A stretch of DNA of 64,000 bases, taken from NCBI RefSeq assembly GCF_963677195.1, contig NZ_OY781918.1:1042923-1106922 (forward strand), given 5' to 3'. Of this stretch, positions 27,899 to 36,964 are shown in pieces. The translations under genes were made by a program, and so were the position numbers. The notes beneath the pieces were generated by a model. The model did no database searches. It had not been told where the DNA came from and saw only the letters and a list, made by a program, of their open reading frames with translations. Positions within the stretch are counted from its first letter, which is position 1. Each line of letters starts with the position of its first letter. This DNA comes from an uncultured Marinifilum sp. Its GTDB lineage: Bacteria > Bacteroidota > Bacteroidia > Bacteroidales > Marinifilaceae.

Positions 27899-28864
27899 TT
27901 ATTTTTTAATAAATTCTCTAACATGTTTTTTTAAACTATTTTTGTATTCTAAATAAGTATCCGGATTTTTCTGTGAATATTTATAAACCAGTTGGTGAAG
28001 TTCTTCAGCCGATTTTTGCTGAATTTCCTGCATATTAATTGTATTAAGCATAGTATCGGTATAACTACTTAATCTGCTGGAATCGAATTTGCGGCTTAGT
28101 TTTCCGTCGATAAAAATTACCGGAGTGCCAAAAGCCAAACAGGGAAGAGCTGTGTGTAAACGCGAAGTAACAACCAATTTAGCGTTGGCCAATTGCTTTA
28201 AAAAATCTGTGGCAACATCGAACCTTTCTTCGTGAGTATATTTTTTTAAGCTGCGTTCCTGAATAATGTACTTTGCTTTTTGTAGAATATCTTCGGGGAA
28301 TAATTTTTTAATTAACTGTCTTTTTTTAATTGCCTGATAAAATACTTTAGGTGTTCTTAGAATACTTCTTATCACGGTTTTTACCGTAATATTCGGATTA
28401 TATCTTGCCATATTGTACAAAACATCGCTAAATATAATTTCATTGCGGTAAGTCTCATCTATATACAGATTCTTATTTAGAGTAAGTGTTAAACAACCCG
28501 AAAAATAAGCGTCTACGCCTTTGGCTTTTAATAATTCAAGAGTATCATGATCTCTACAGCCAATAGGTTCGTGTAATTTATAAAACTCAATTGCCTTATC
28601 GCTTAACAGCAAATTTTTGGTTTTAGGCGAAATATGAAATGATACAAAAAGAGGATTAATACTTTTACTTGGTGGCCAGTTTTCAGGATAATGCATAAAC
28701 CACCCATTTAAAATAAGTTTATGTTCTTCTCCATGAAACTCAGAAAGAGTTTCTTTATTGAGGAACTTATCTACTTTAGGTAAAAAAGGAACTTGTGCCA
28801 GACTTTGAATATATTCTCCAATATTTCTTACATTATCCCAATAAACTAATAATCCGAATTTCAT
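27899..28864 (-). CDS. Polysaccharide pyruvyl transferase family protein
   Basis: About 322 residues from the ATG at 28864; the frame is open to 28906 but that start overlaps the previous gene more deeply. It shows the family pattern GLLVYWDNVRNIGEYIQSLA near the N-terminus and ANAKLVVTSRLHTALPCLAFGTPVIFID near residue 235, the conserved donor-site region of CsaB/WcaK-type enzymes. These add pyruvate ketals to glycans. The start overlaps the end of the bifunctional gene's neighbour region closely, indicating an operon. Confidence 0.8.
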   Translation of the reverse strand: MKFGLLVYWDNVRNIGEYIQSLAQVPFLPKVDKFLNKETLSEFHGEEHKLILNGWFMHYPENWPPSKSINPLFVSFHISPKTKNLLLSDKAIEFYKLHEPIGCRDHDTLELLKAKGVDAYFSGCLTLTLNKNLYIDETYRNEIIFSDVLYNMARYNPNITVKTVIRSILRTPKVFYQAIKKRQLIKKLFPEDILQKAKYIIQERSLKKYTHEERFDVATDFLKQLANAKLVVTSRLHTALPCLAFGTPVIFIDGKLSRKFDSSRLSSYTDTMLNTINMQEIQQKSAEELHQLVYKYSQKNPDTYLEYKNSLKKHVREFIKK

Positions 28865-28886
28865 TTTTAGCAGTTTTTTTATTGGC

Positions 28887-30266
28887 TTATCTCTTAACGT
28901 AAACAACCTGTCCGGTTAGGTCAGATAGCAGGGTTTGTATTGAAATATTAGCTACATCTTCCGATTTTAGCAGACTATCTACTGGTTCATTCCCAAAGTT
29001 TTTAACTCTCATTGGGGTTCGGGTTCGTTCTGGATTAATGCAGTTAACTCTAATGTTAAAGTTTTTCCATTCTTCAGAAATTGCCTGTGTAAAATTAACA
29101 GCCGCCGCTTTTGTCGATGAATATAGGCTGTACGAGGCTCTTCCTCGTGTATAGGAACTCGAAGTAAATAGAAGTAAATGACCTTGAGTTTCTTTAAGGA
29201 ATTTAAATCCTTCTTTGGCAACGTTAATCATGCCCAGGTAATTAACGGCAATAATTTCTTCTATAGTTTCCTGATTAACATTTATTAGTGCCTCTTTATT
29301 TAATATGGCAGCAGTATTTATGATATAATCAATTTTTCCTGTTTTTTGATAAACTTTATTCAGGCTTTTTTTAATGTCATCAACATTTTTTACGTTCACA
29401 TTATTTTCCGATCGGCTAAAAGAGAAAACTTTGGCGCCTGCCTTTTTACAGATATTGTAAATATCTTTACCTATTCCATAGCTTCCGCCAAAAATAACAA
29501 TGCATTTGTTACTAATTTGATCGATATTTTTTGCCTCAAAATCGGAGGTTTTAAACTCCTGATTTTTTAGCTGGAATAGTTTATCGGCAATAAACATATC
29601 TAAATCGTAAGTAATTTTTATGTTTTCGGCCGAACCTTCAACCACCGAAATTTGCTCTTCGGGTAAATATTTTAAAACAACGCCACAATCGTCGGTGGTT
29701 TTAAAATGTGGATCTAAAAGTGCTTTTTCATAGGCTTGTTTAATTGTTTTTAAACGAAATGCCTGTGGTGTTTGTCCCTGTCTTAGCTTATCTCTGTTGG
29801 GAACATTTACAATTTTATCTTTATCGCAAACCTCAATAATTGTATCGGTAGCTTTAATGGCAACATCAACTGCATTGCAGGTACTTAAACTATTAATTAC
29901 CTCATTAATAATGGTACGGTTAATAAAAGGACGAACAGCATCGTGAAAAATGAGCTTTATTTCATCGGCATTCTCATCATCCTTATATGCATTTATAGCA
30001 GCAAGACTAGAGTCGCTTCTTTCTTTTCCTCCCAGCAGTATTTTCTTTACTTTATTGTACTGATTGTTGTTTACAATTGTTTCTATTTCGTTGGTAAAGC
30101 TCGGATTAATTACAATGGCTACTTCATCTATGGTTTCGCATTTTTGAAAAACATCTAAAGTGTGTTCAATAATAGTTTTACCAGCCACTTTAATGAACTG
30201 TTTTGGGAGATTGCCTCCAAATCGGGATCCATTCCCTCCGGCTAAAATAATACCAATGTTTCTCAT
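28887..30266 (-). CDS. Bifunctional cytidylyltransferase / SDR reductase (CDP-ribitol synthesis type)
   Basis: About 459 residues from the ATG at 30266. Residues 1-230 form an IspD/TarI-type cytidylyltransferase (GIILAGGNGSRFGGNLPKQF, IFHDAVRPFI, TTDDCGVV). Residues about 245-459 form an SDR with GGSYGIG, NTAAI and the YSSTK catalytic pair. This order matches Bcs1/Acs1 of Haemophilus capsules, which reduce ribulose 5-phosphate and make CDP-ribitol. A fused IspD-like head would also allow CDP-methylerythritol, but the two CDP-glycerol-type polymerases next door favour CDP-ribitol or a related alditol. Confidence 0.8.
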   Translation of the reverse strand: MRNIGIILAGGNGSRFGGNLPKQFIKVAGKTIIEHTLDVFQKCETIDEVAIVINPSFTNEIETIVNNNQYNKVKKILLGGKERSDSSLAAINAYKDDENADEIKLIFHDAVRPFINRTIINEVINSLSTCNAVDVAIKATDTIIEVCDKDKIVNVPNRDKLRQGQTPQAFRLKTIKQAYEKALLDPHFKTTDDCGVVLKYLPEEQISVVEGSAENIKITYDLDMFIADKLFQLKNQEFKTSDFEAKNIDQISNKCIVIFGGSYGIGKDIYNICKKAGAKVFSFSRSENNVNVKNVDDIKKSLNKVYQKTGKIDYIINTAAILNKEALINVNQETIEEIIAVNYLGMINVAKEGFKFLKETQGHLLLFTSSSYTRGRASYSLYSSTKAAAVNFTQAISEEWKNFNIRVNCINPERTRTPMRVKNFGNEPVDSLLKSEDVANISIQTLLSDLTGQVVYVKR

Positions 30267-30367
30267 ATTGCTTTTAACTAATACCAATGAAAAGTTTAAT
30301 TCTTTATTACGAGTGCGAATTTACTATTTATTTAAGTAGTAGGGAAGCAAGGCTGTAATAATACAGA

Positions 30368-31588
30368 CTATTTCATTATTATATTGTCAATTTCTGCAGT
30401 AATGCGTTCCGAAGCTTTTCCATCTTTGTGAGTAAAAGCAAGATCGCAAATTTCTTTTCTTTTGCTTTCTTGTTCGTCTTTTCCCTCAACAAGTATATCG
30501 CTCAGCTTGTTTTGCAGTTCTTTTTGAGAATAGCATTTTTCGCCTACAGTAATCCATTCGTAATCAAACTGAATTGCTCTGTCTTTGGTAATGTATTTTT
30601 CGTAATCGTAAGGGTAATACAAAACGGGTTTGTTCAACAAAAGATAATCCATGTAAATGGAAGAATAATCTGTAATTAAAAGATCCATCATTTTTAAAGC
30701 AGGATACACATCCAGTTCATTATCGAACCATAAAATATTAGAAAAATTTTCTTGACTATTCGTTAAGTTGGTGTATGTGTGAAATTTAAATACAAATATC
30801 AGCTTGTTGTTTTTAGCAAATTCGTTTAATTCCTTAAGCTTTATTGCACCACTCGAAATTGGATCACCTCCTGTTTCGCGATAGGTGGGAGCATACAAAA
30901 TAAGCTTGTAATTTTGCTGTTTGAATAGGCATATTTTGTGGTAGGCTTTAAGATCGCATCTAATTAAATCAACATCTGTTGTATCTCGAAAAAACACATC
31001 GTTTCTAGGGTAACCAGTTTCAACTATTTTATCGGATTTAAAGGCTCTGCTAAAAAGTTGTTCGGTGTAAAATTTCGAAGTAGATATTAGCACATCATAT
31101 TTAGGATAGAGCGCATACAGAATAGCTTCCATTCGCGGGAAAAACTTTTTCTGATCGTCGATATAAGCAGGACTATCTAACTGAATTCGTTTAAAACCTA
31201 CGCCATGCCATAGCTGCACAATTTTTGATCTGAAAAGCAGGAAATACCTGAAATCTTTAATCCATTCATAAATATCAACAACAGCAATTTTACTGCGCAA
31301 TAATAAAAATATCGATTTTACGCTAGGGTAGTAAACTACATTACCATAGAGCTTTTTTATTTCCCGATACTCGTTTTTACTGTAAGTTAAAAAATATGTG
31401 TTTTTATGAGTTTTCTCAAGATATTGATATAAAAACTTAATATTTCCCTGAAAAAGCCCTTCTTTTCGGCCTCCAATAAAAACAATTAAGTCTTTCTTTT
31501 TTGGGAATAAATAACTTAAGGGAATAAGTATACACCAACCAATAAAGGCATAAACAGCGATGCTTATTCTACGTATTAAAATTTTCAT
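30368..31588 (-). CDS. CDP-glycerol glycerophosphotransferase-type polymerase
   Basis: A 406-residue protein of the TagF/TarF/TarL family, which transfers alditol phosphates from CDP-alditols. It has an N-terminal membrane-associated segment, then KIVQLWHGVGFKRIQLDSPAY, LILYAPTYRETGG and DLLITDYSSIYMDYLLLNKPVLYYPYD, including the conserved acceptor-binding and CDP-binding histidines (HG, FKFH). It overlaps the paired paralogue by 4 bases, so the two are translationally coupled. Confidence 0.85.
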   Translation of the reverse strand: MKILIRRISIAVYAFIGWCILIPLSYLFPKKKDLIVFIGGRKEGLFQGNIKFLYQYLEKTHKNTYFLTYSKNEYREIKKLYGNVVYYPSVKSIFLLLRSKIAVVDIYEWIKDFRYFLLFRSKIVQLWHGVGFKRIQLDSPAYIDDQKKFFPRMEAILYALYPKYDVLISTSKFYTEQLFSRAFKSDKIVETGYPRNDVFFRDTTDVDLIRCDLKAYHKICLFKQQNYKLILYAPTYRETGGDPISSGAIKLKELNEFAKNNKLIFVFKFHTYTNLTNSQENFSNILWFDNELDVYPALKMMDLLITDYSSIYMDYLLLNKPVLYYPYDYEKYITKDRAIQFDYEWITVGEKCYSQKELQNKLSDILVEGKDEQESKRKEICDLAFTHKDGKASERITAEIDNIIMK

Positions 31589-32808
31589 TTGTTAAGACTT
31601 ACAATATTTTTATAAATTCGTTCGCAATTATTATTATCATTAAAATAATGATAGGTTTTACAAACATTTTGTCGCCATTTTCGATCTAGGTTTGGATTAT
31701 CAAAGTAACTTTTTAGGCCCATTGTAAGCTCTTTCATGCTGGCGAATTTTTTACCGGGAGTATTTCTCTCATAATCTAAAATCAAACCCTGATATTTACT
31801 GTATTCTGCAATATCGTAAGGAATAAAACACATTGGCTTATCTAAAAGAAGAAAATCAACTAGAATAGAAGAATAATCGGTAATTAGAATATCTACAAAG
31901 GGTAATAACTTTGTTACATCAGGGAAAATATCCTGTTCTGCTTTTTTTACTCTGCCTATTGAAAATAAAGCAGCATCTTTTTCAATACTTTTTCTTTTTA
32001 CAGATTCTTTATGTCCGCGAATAAGAAGATATGCATCATTTTCTTCTAGGAATTGAGCCAGTATTTCCGGTTTATAATCCTCGAAGGGAAAGAACTTTGT
32101 TAGTTTGCCATCTCGCCATGTTGGAGCATACAAAATTACCTTTTTGCCTAGGTAAGGATATTTCTCAATTAGCTTATCTTCCTTATTATTGGTAGATAAT
32201 AAATAATCATAACGGGGCATTCCGGTTAACCACATCTGATTTAAATTAACTCTAAATCCTGAGGATAACATTAAACATTCAATATCGGAACAGGCAGTTA
32301 GGTAGGAATAGGATTGAAGTTGATACGATTTTCCAAATTTATTCCATACCGGCGTTTGGTAACCTATTTGTTTTACTGGTGTTCCATGTCCTAAATAGAT
32401 TATGTTTTTGCATTTTTCGTGCAAGTAATAAGGGAAAAATACAGCCGCACTGGTTCCGTAAGAAATTACAATATTTTTAGTTCGCAGAAATAATTGTAGC
32501 GATTTAAACGACCAAGCATAAGCAATTTCGCCAGGGAATTTTTTGTTTAATTCTTCATATAAATTTTTGTTGGCTGTAAAAAGAATACTGTTTAAATCCT
32601 TCTTTTTACGCATGTATTCGAAAAGATATTTTGAGTTGTCGTAGTAGAATTTCTCGCTTAGAAAAAATAGTACAGTTTGTTTCTCTTTTTTTACTAATTT
32701 TTCAATTAGAAAATAGAAATTTCGTATTAAAAAAATGACTAAATGCAAAAAAATAATTTTTTGCATAAAGTTGACAAACTCTTGTTTTCGTGTATGTCGA
32801 GTACTCAT
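31585..32808 (-). CDS. CDP-glycerol glycerophosphotransferase-type enzyme, second copy
   Basis: A 407-residue paralogue of the next gene. It has NIIYLGHGTPVKQIGYQTPVW, VILYAPTWRDG, LLIRGHKES and DILITDYSSILVDFLLLDKPMCFIPYD. In teichoic-acid-like systems one member primes and the other polymerises, so the pair plus a CDP-alditol synthase would be enough to make a polyalditol-phosphate. It is one base away from the yfhO stop and 4 bases into the next gene. Confidence 0.85.
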   Translation of the reverse strand: MSTRHTRKQEFVNFMQKIIFLHLVIFLIRNFYFLIEKLVKKEKQTVLFFLSEKFYYDNSKYLFEYMRKKKDLNSILFTANKNLYEELNKKFPGEIAYAWSFKSLQLFLRTKNIVISYGTSAAVFFPYYLHEKCKNIIYLGHGTPVKQIGYQTPVWNKFGKSYQLQSYSYLTACSDIECLMLSSGFRVNLNQMWLTGMPRYDYLLSTNNKEDKLIEKYPYLGKKVILYAPTWRDGKLTKFFPFEDYKPEILAQFLEENDAYLLIRGHKESVKRKSIEKDAALFSIGRVKKAEQDIFPDVTKLLPFVDILITDYSSILVDFLLLDKPMCFIPYDIAEYSKYQGLILDYERNTPGKKFASMKELTMGLKSYFDNPNLDRKWRQNVCKTYHYFNDNNNCERIYKNIVSLNK

Positions 32809-32809
32809 T

Positions 32810-35419
32810 TTAGTTCTTTTCTTTTCGGATATTTTTTACTCCAAATACAATTCCGCCGGCTAATAAAACAAAGAATAGAATCATGCTTGCAAGAGATATT
32901 TTCTCTCCTATGTAGTATCCTTTTGGCTCGAATTTAAACTCTACTTTGTGTTTTCCGGCTGGTAATTTCATAGCACGAAGCACGTAATTCGCTCTAAAAT
33001 GATTTGCAGGTTTATCATCAATATATGCATTCCAGCCAGGCTGGTAGTACATTTCTGAAAAAATAGCAAGTTGCTCATATTTAGCCATGTAATTGTAGCT
33101 AATTGCATTGGGCGAGTATTTTGCCATCTGAATGCTGGCTGTCGAATCAGCGGTAATATTTAATCCGGCCAATTGATCCTCGAAACGCTTATCAACAATG
33201 GCTTCTTTTGCAGGATCAAACTTATTTAGCATTAGAATTTCTTCGTTAGCATCTTTTACTAGTTTGTACGAATTTACCAGCCAGGCATTGCCTAAAGCTT
33301 CAGGATTAAAAGTGGCTTGTGGTCCTTTTTCTCCTTGCGAAATTATATATCGAACATTTAGCATGTTTATAACATGCTGATTTCCCTTCTCGATATGATA
33401 ATCGTATAATTCCTGTATACGACGAAGTTTGGCTCCATGATAGCCTCCAATTGATTTGTGGAAATAGGAAGGGCGTGCATTTTGAAATGGCCCACCAATA
33501 TTCTCAAAAACTCTGTAGTTTGTATTATAAGTAAGAGCCCAAAGTTGAGCAGCAACTTTTTCGTAATCGCTGGCTTTTTTATTGCTGCGGGTATAATTTG
33601 TTTGTGCCTGTTGGGCAAGATGTTTTAGTTCTGGATGATTATTTAATTCGTTTTGCAGAATTTGATAATCAGCCATATTTGGCGAATAAGCAAGTTTTAA
33701 ATCTTTTTTATCAACAAAATTATCGTTAGTGGTAAAGCGTTTGTTTACTGGATATAGATCTACAGCAACAAGAATAATTATTGCAGGAATTAGGAATTTT
33801 GTTTGCAAGTATTTTTTCGAATAAGCCAAAAGTAAGGCAATTCCTATTGCAATAAATAGAAGACTACGCAGAGCATCGGCTTTAAAAATATCTATACGGG
33901 CATTTATTAAATCGGCCTGAATTTGTGTGATAAATGCCAATGCATTTGGGTTTGATGATTTTATCTGGCTAAAGTAATTTTGCTCCATATCACTTAAAAA
34001 ATCTAGACCCATTGTGGGTACTAAGTAAAGAAGTAATGCTAGGCCTGCAGTTAAAATCGAAGGTAATATCAGCACATTTATCTTGAAGGATGAAATAGAA
34101 ATTTTCTTTTGCAGGATTTCTGGTTCATCTATAATTTTCTTGAGAGCTAATATTGCCAGTAAAGGAACGCAGAGTTCTACAATTATCAGGATAGAAGAAA
34201 CTGCACGAAATTTATTATAAAGCGGAATATAATCGAAAAATAAACTTGTTAATGCCTGAAAATTATGTCCCCAGGAAAGCATAATTGCCAGAATAGTAGC
34301 TGTTAGTATTCCCCATTTTAATCTGCCGGCAAGAATAAATAATCCGAGTACAAATAGGAATAGCATAAATGCTCCCACATAAACAGGTCCGACTGTGAAA
34401 GGCTGATTTCCCCAGTAATGATGATTGTCAACTTGCTCTAAGCCATAGTAATCGGCTACGCTTTTCATTTGTCCACTTCCTATGTAGTTAAGAATTTGCA
34501 TTCCCTCTTGTGGGGAACCGCCTCCGCCTTTTACATTTGGAATAAGTAATGAAAGGGTTTCCTGAATTCCATAACTCCATTGTGTACCATAATCTTTATC
34601 AACACCAGTAGTTTGGTTGTTTTTATCGCCTAAAGTTAGTTCCGATTTACCACGAATAGTCGATTTTGTGTAGTCGTAAGCATTATATAAATTGGTAAAA
34701 TTAACACCTAGCGCTATTATCGATGCAATTGCTAATATGCCAATAGATTTGAAAAAATGCTTTAGATTTTTCTGTTTTAGTTGATAGTAAAACTCAAATA
34801 CAAGCAAGCAAATAACCATTATCACGAAGTAATAAGTCATTTGTATGTGATTTGAGTATAGTTCCATAATAAGGAAGAATGTTGCCAATAAGCCTCCCCA
34901 AAGATATTTTCCTCTAAAAACCAGTAATATCCCCGCAAGGGCAGGAGGGATAAAGGCTAAAGCATTTACTTTCCACAAATGACCTGCGCCAATAATAATT
35001 ACAAAGTAAGTGGAAAAAGCATAGGCAATTGCTCCAGCTATGGAAAGCCACGGATTAACTCGTAAACTGATTAGCAGAATGTAAAAGCCAATCATGTATA
35101 AAAAAAGATACTTTACGGGATCGGGTGTGTAGAGCTCCATTATTTTTTTGAAGCTAGACATGTCTTTTGCTCGATAAGCTACATTAATGTGGTAAGATGG
35201 CATACCTCCAAACATGGAGTTGGTCCACAGGGCATTATCGCCTGTTTTTGCCCGATAATCAATAATCTCTTTTTTTGCTCCCCAAGCATTTATCGAGTCT
35301 CCTTTTTTTAATACTTTTCCTTCCAGTGCAGGCTGAAAATATAGGAATCCAATAATTAGGAAGACAATGATAGAAACCAAATGTGGTAATGCAGACTTTA
35401 ATATCGACTTAAAATTCAT
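32810..35419 (-). CDS. YfhO-family large membrane protein
   Basis: An 869-residue protein with 12-14 hydrophobic spans in residues about 12-570 and a periplasmic domain to about 830, then a last span and a basic tail. It resembles YfhO, a GT-C-like family that in Firmicutes glycosylates lipoteichoic acid and is common in Bacteroidota. LEGKVLKKGDSINAWGAKKEI and ALWTNSMFGGMPSYHIN are typical of the first extracytoplasmic loop. The gene adjoins two CDP-alditol transferases, which suits a polymer-decorating role. Confidence 0.8.
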   Translation of the reverse strand: MNFKSILKSALPHLVSIIVFLIIGFLYFQPALEGKVLKKGDSINAWGAKKEIIDYRAKTGDNALWTNSMFGGMPSYHINVAYRAKDMSSFKKIMELYTPDPVKYLFLYMIGFYILLISLRVNPWLSIAGAIAYAFSTYFVIIIGAGHLWKVNALAFIPPALAGILLVFRGKYLWGGLLATFFLIMELYSNHIQMTYYFVIMVICLLVFEFYYQLKQKNLKHFFKSIGILAIASIIALGVNFTNLYNAYDYTKSTIRGKSELTLGDKNNQTTGVDKDYGTQWSYGIQETLSLLIPNVKGGGGSPQEGMQILNYIGSGQMKSVADYYGLEQVDNHHYWGNQPFTVGPVYVGAFMLFLFVLGLFILAGRLKWGILTATILAIMLSWGHNFQALTSLFFDYIPLYNKFRAVSSILIIVELCVPLLAILALKKIIDEPEILQKKISISSFKINVLILPSILTAGLALLLYLVPTMGLDFLSDMEQNYFSQIKSSNPNALAFITQIQADLINARIDIFKADALRSLLFIAIGIALLLAYSKKYLQTKFLIPAIIILVAVDLYPVNKRFTTNDNFVDKKDLKLAYSPNMADYQILQNELNNHPELKHLAQQAQTNYTRSNKKASDYEKVAAQLWALTYNTNYRVFENIGGPFQNARPSYFHKSIGGYHGAKLRRIQELYDYHIEKGNQHVINMLNVRYIISQGEKGPQATFNPEALGNAWLVNSYKLVKDANEEILMLNKFDPAKEAIVDKRFEDQLAGLNITADSTASIQMAKYSPNAISYNYMAKYEQLAIFSEMYYQPGWNAYIDDKPANHFRANYVLRAMKLPAGKHKVEFKFEPKGYYIGEKISLASMILFFVLLAGGIVFGVKNIRKEKN

Positions 35420-35538
35420 TTTTTAATTGTGAATTAGGAGTTACAAATTACGGTTTAGTACTTACAAAATTAATTTGTTCTCAATGCTTATTGAGATACT
35501 TGTTCGTAATTTTCTAATTAAGGCTCTAAAATACAAAA

Positions 35539-35566
35539 AGCACAGAACAATTTTGCTCTGTGCTTC
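35539..35566 (-). terminator. Terminator behind the C45 hydrolase gene
   Basis: AAGCACAGA / TCTGTGCTT, a 9-bp stem with a 10-base loop. On the minus strand it is followed by TTTGTATTTT. Confidence 0.7.
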
Positions 35567-35623
35567 ACTTAATATTTTTATAGTGCCTTAAGTACTTAAA
35601 GTGCCTAAGGTTTAAAGTTGGAT

Positions 35624-36853
35624 TTACTTCATGTATTTTTTCATATTTAACATGTTCTTGTAGGTTCGAGCTGTGTATTGATCCAGCCAATTGTAGAATT
35701 CTTCAATTTCTTTTTTATCAGCTTTAGCTTTACGCCATTTTTCAAGATGAATTTCTGTGTTTTTAAAGATTTTATCTTCTGCTTTTTCCAGCTGTTGAAT
35801 AATTCCAGTTTTTTCTGCATTAATTAATTCAGAAATTTTCAAATATTTGTATCCGGCCGAACGGGAAATTGGATAACAACGATTTTTTAGCTCTGCTGCC
35901 ATTGCATTTAAAGGACAGTTTTCTTTTCCTTTGGCAGTTAAAACTCTTGGTAGGTTTTTTCCGCCTTTTACCCAAACTGGTAGAGCAATACATGTGTTCG
36001 GGAATCCAATCTGTGTCCAGATGGTAGACATTGTCTTGTCTTCACCTTTTTTTACACCTTCAATCATAATCATAGATGAGGAACCGTGGCGGGTTATTAA
36101 ATCGCCGGAATTAACAAAGTTATCACCGTAAGGAACTGTTTCAAACTCTTTTCTAAAATTACGTTTTAAAACAGGGTGCTTTAAACATCTCGAGAAGTTC
36201 TGAATTACGGTTTCTGTACTCATATTGCCGCAAGCATCAGCTTGGTAGAAAATATCCTGTGCTGCTTGGAAACGGATAAATCCATATCCAACATCTTTTT
36301 TGCCAGTATAGGAATAGTTGGTTCTTAAGATATATCCATTTGGAGCTTGAGCAGGATCGTTTGCATCAAATTTGGTAAAAGTATGATTGTTTACTTCGTA
36401 AAATGCTACATTTCCATCGGCATCTAAAACACCAAAATGAGCAGCTAAGCCCATAGGTTTAGGTGTGTTTTTAAGTAATTGTTCGAATTCTTCCAAGTTG
36501 GCACACTGTTGCAAAGCCAGTTTCATGAATCTTCCTTCCTGATCTTTTTTCGAAATGGTATCGTTCAAATTCACATTAAAGGAAGCGGAATTCATAATGG
36601 CAAAACCTACTGAATTGGAACCGCCCCAAATTTGCTCTCCTTTTTCGTCCTTGGAATTTATCAATCCAATGTAAGGATACTTTCCATCGGTAAAATACAT
36701 CATTTTGTTTTCGAAACTTTCTGTATCGCGAAGTTTCCAGATTATTGGACGACCATCTTTTGTGTATTTTCCCGAAATTACGGCAGTTGTGCAGGCATAG
36801 GATTGCCAGATAGATACTACCATTATTAGTAGCAGACTGAGTAGATTTTTCAT
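35624..36853 (-). CDS. Exported C45-type / penicillin-acylase-like N-terminal nucleophile hydrolase
   Basis: A 409-residue protein whose signal peptide ends SYA directly before CTTAVISGKYTKDGRPIIWKLRD. Cys21 would become the N-terminal nucleophile after signal removal, as in linear amide C-N hydrolases (acyl-CoA:6-APA acyltransferase, conjugated bile acid hydrolase relatives). GLINSKDEKGEQIWGGSNSVGFAIMNSAS and RTNYS fit the fold. The substrate is unknown. A C-terminal helical tail (EKAEDKIFKNTEIHLEKWRK) is extra. Confidence 0.78.
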   Translation of the reverse strand: MKNLLSLLLIMVVSIWQSYACTTAVISGKYTKDGRPIIWKLRDTESFENKMMYFTDGKYPYIGLINSKDEKGEQIWGGSNSVGFAIMNSASFNVNLNDTISKKDQEGRFMKLALQQCANLEEFEQLLKNTPKPMGLAAHFGVLDADGNVAFYEVNNHTFTKFDANDPAQAPNGYILRTNYSYTGKKDVGYGFIRFQAAQDIFYQADACGNMSTETVIQNFSRCLKHPVLKRNFRKEFETVPYGDNFVNSGDLITRHGSSSMIMIEGVKKGEDKTMSTIWTQIGFPNTCIALPVWVKGGKNLPRVLTAKGKENCPLNAMAAELKNRCYPISRSAGYKYLKISELINAEKTGIIQQLEKAEDKIFKNTEIHLEKWRKAKADKKEIEEFYNWLDQYTARTYKNMLNMKKYMK

Positions 36854-36964
36854 TAGTTAGAGTGTGATTTAGTGTAATTGTTATTTAAGAGGCACTAATG
36901 TAATTATTAATTGTGAAAAATAAATTAACTGCAGGAATGATTTACGATCGTTCATTTACTGTTT

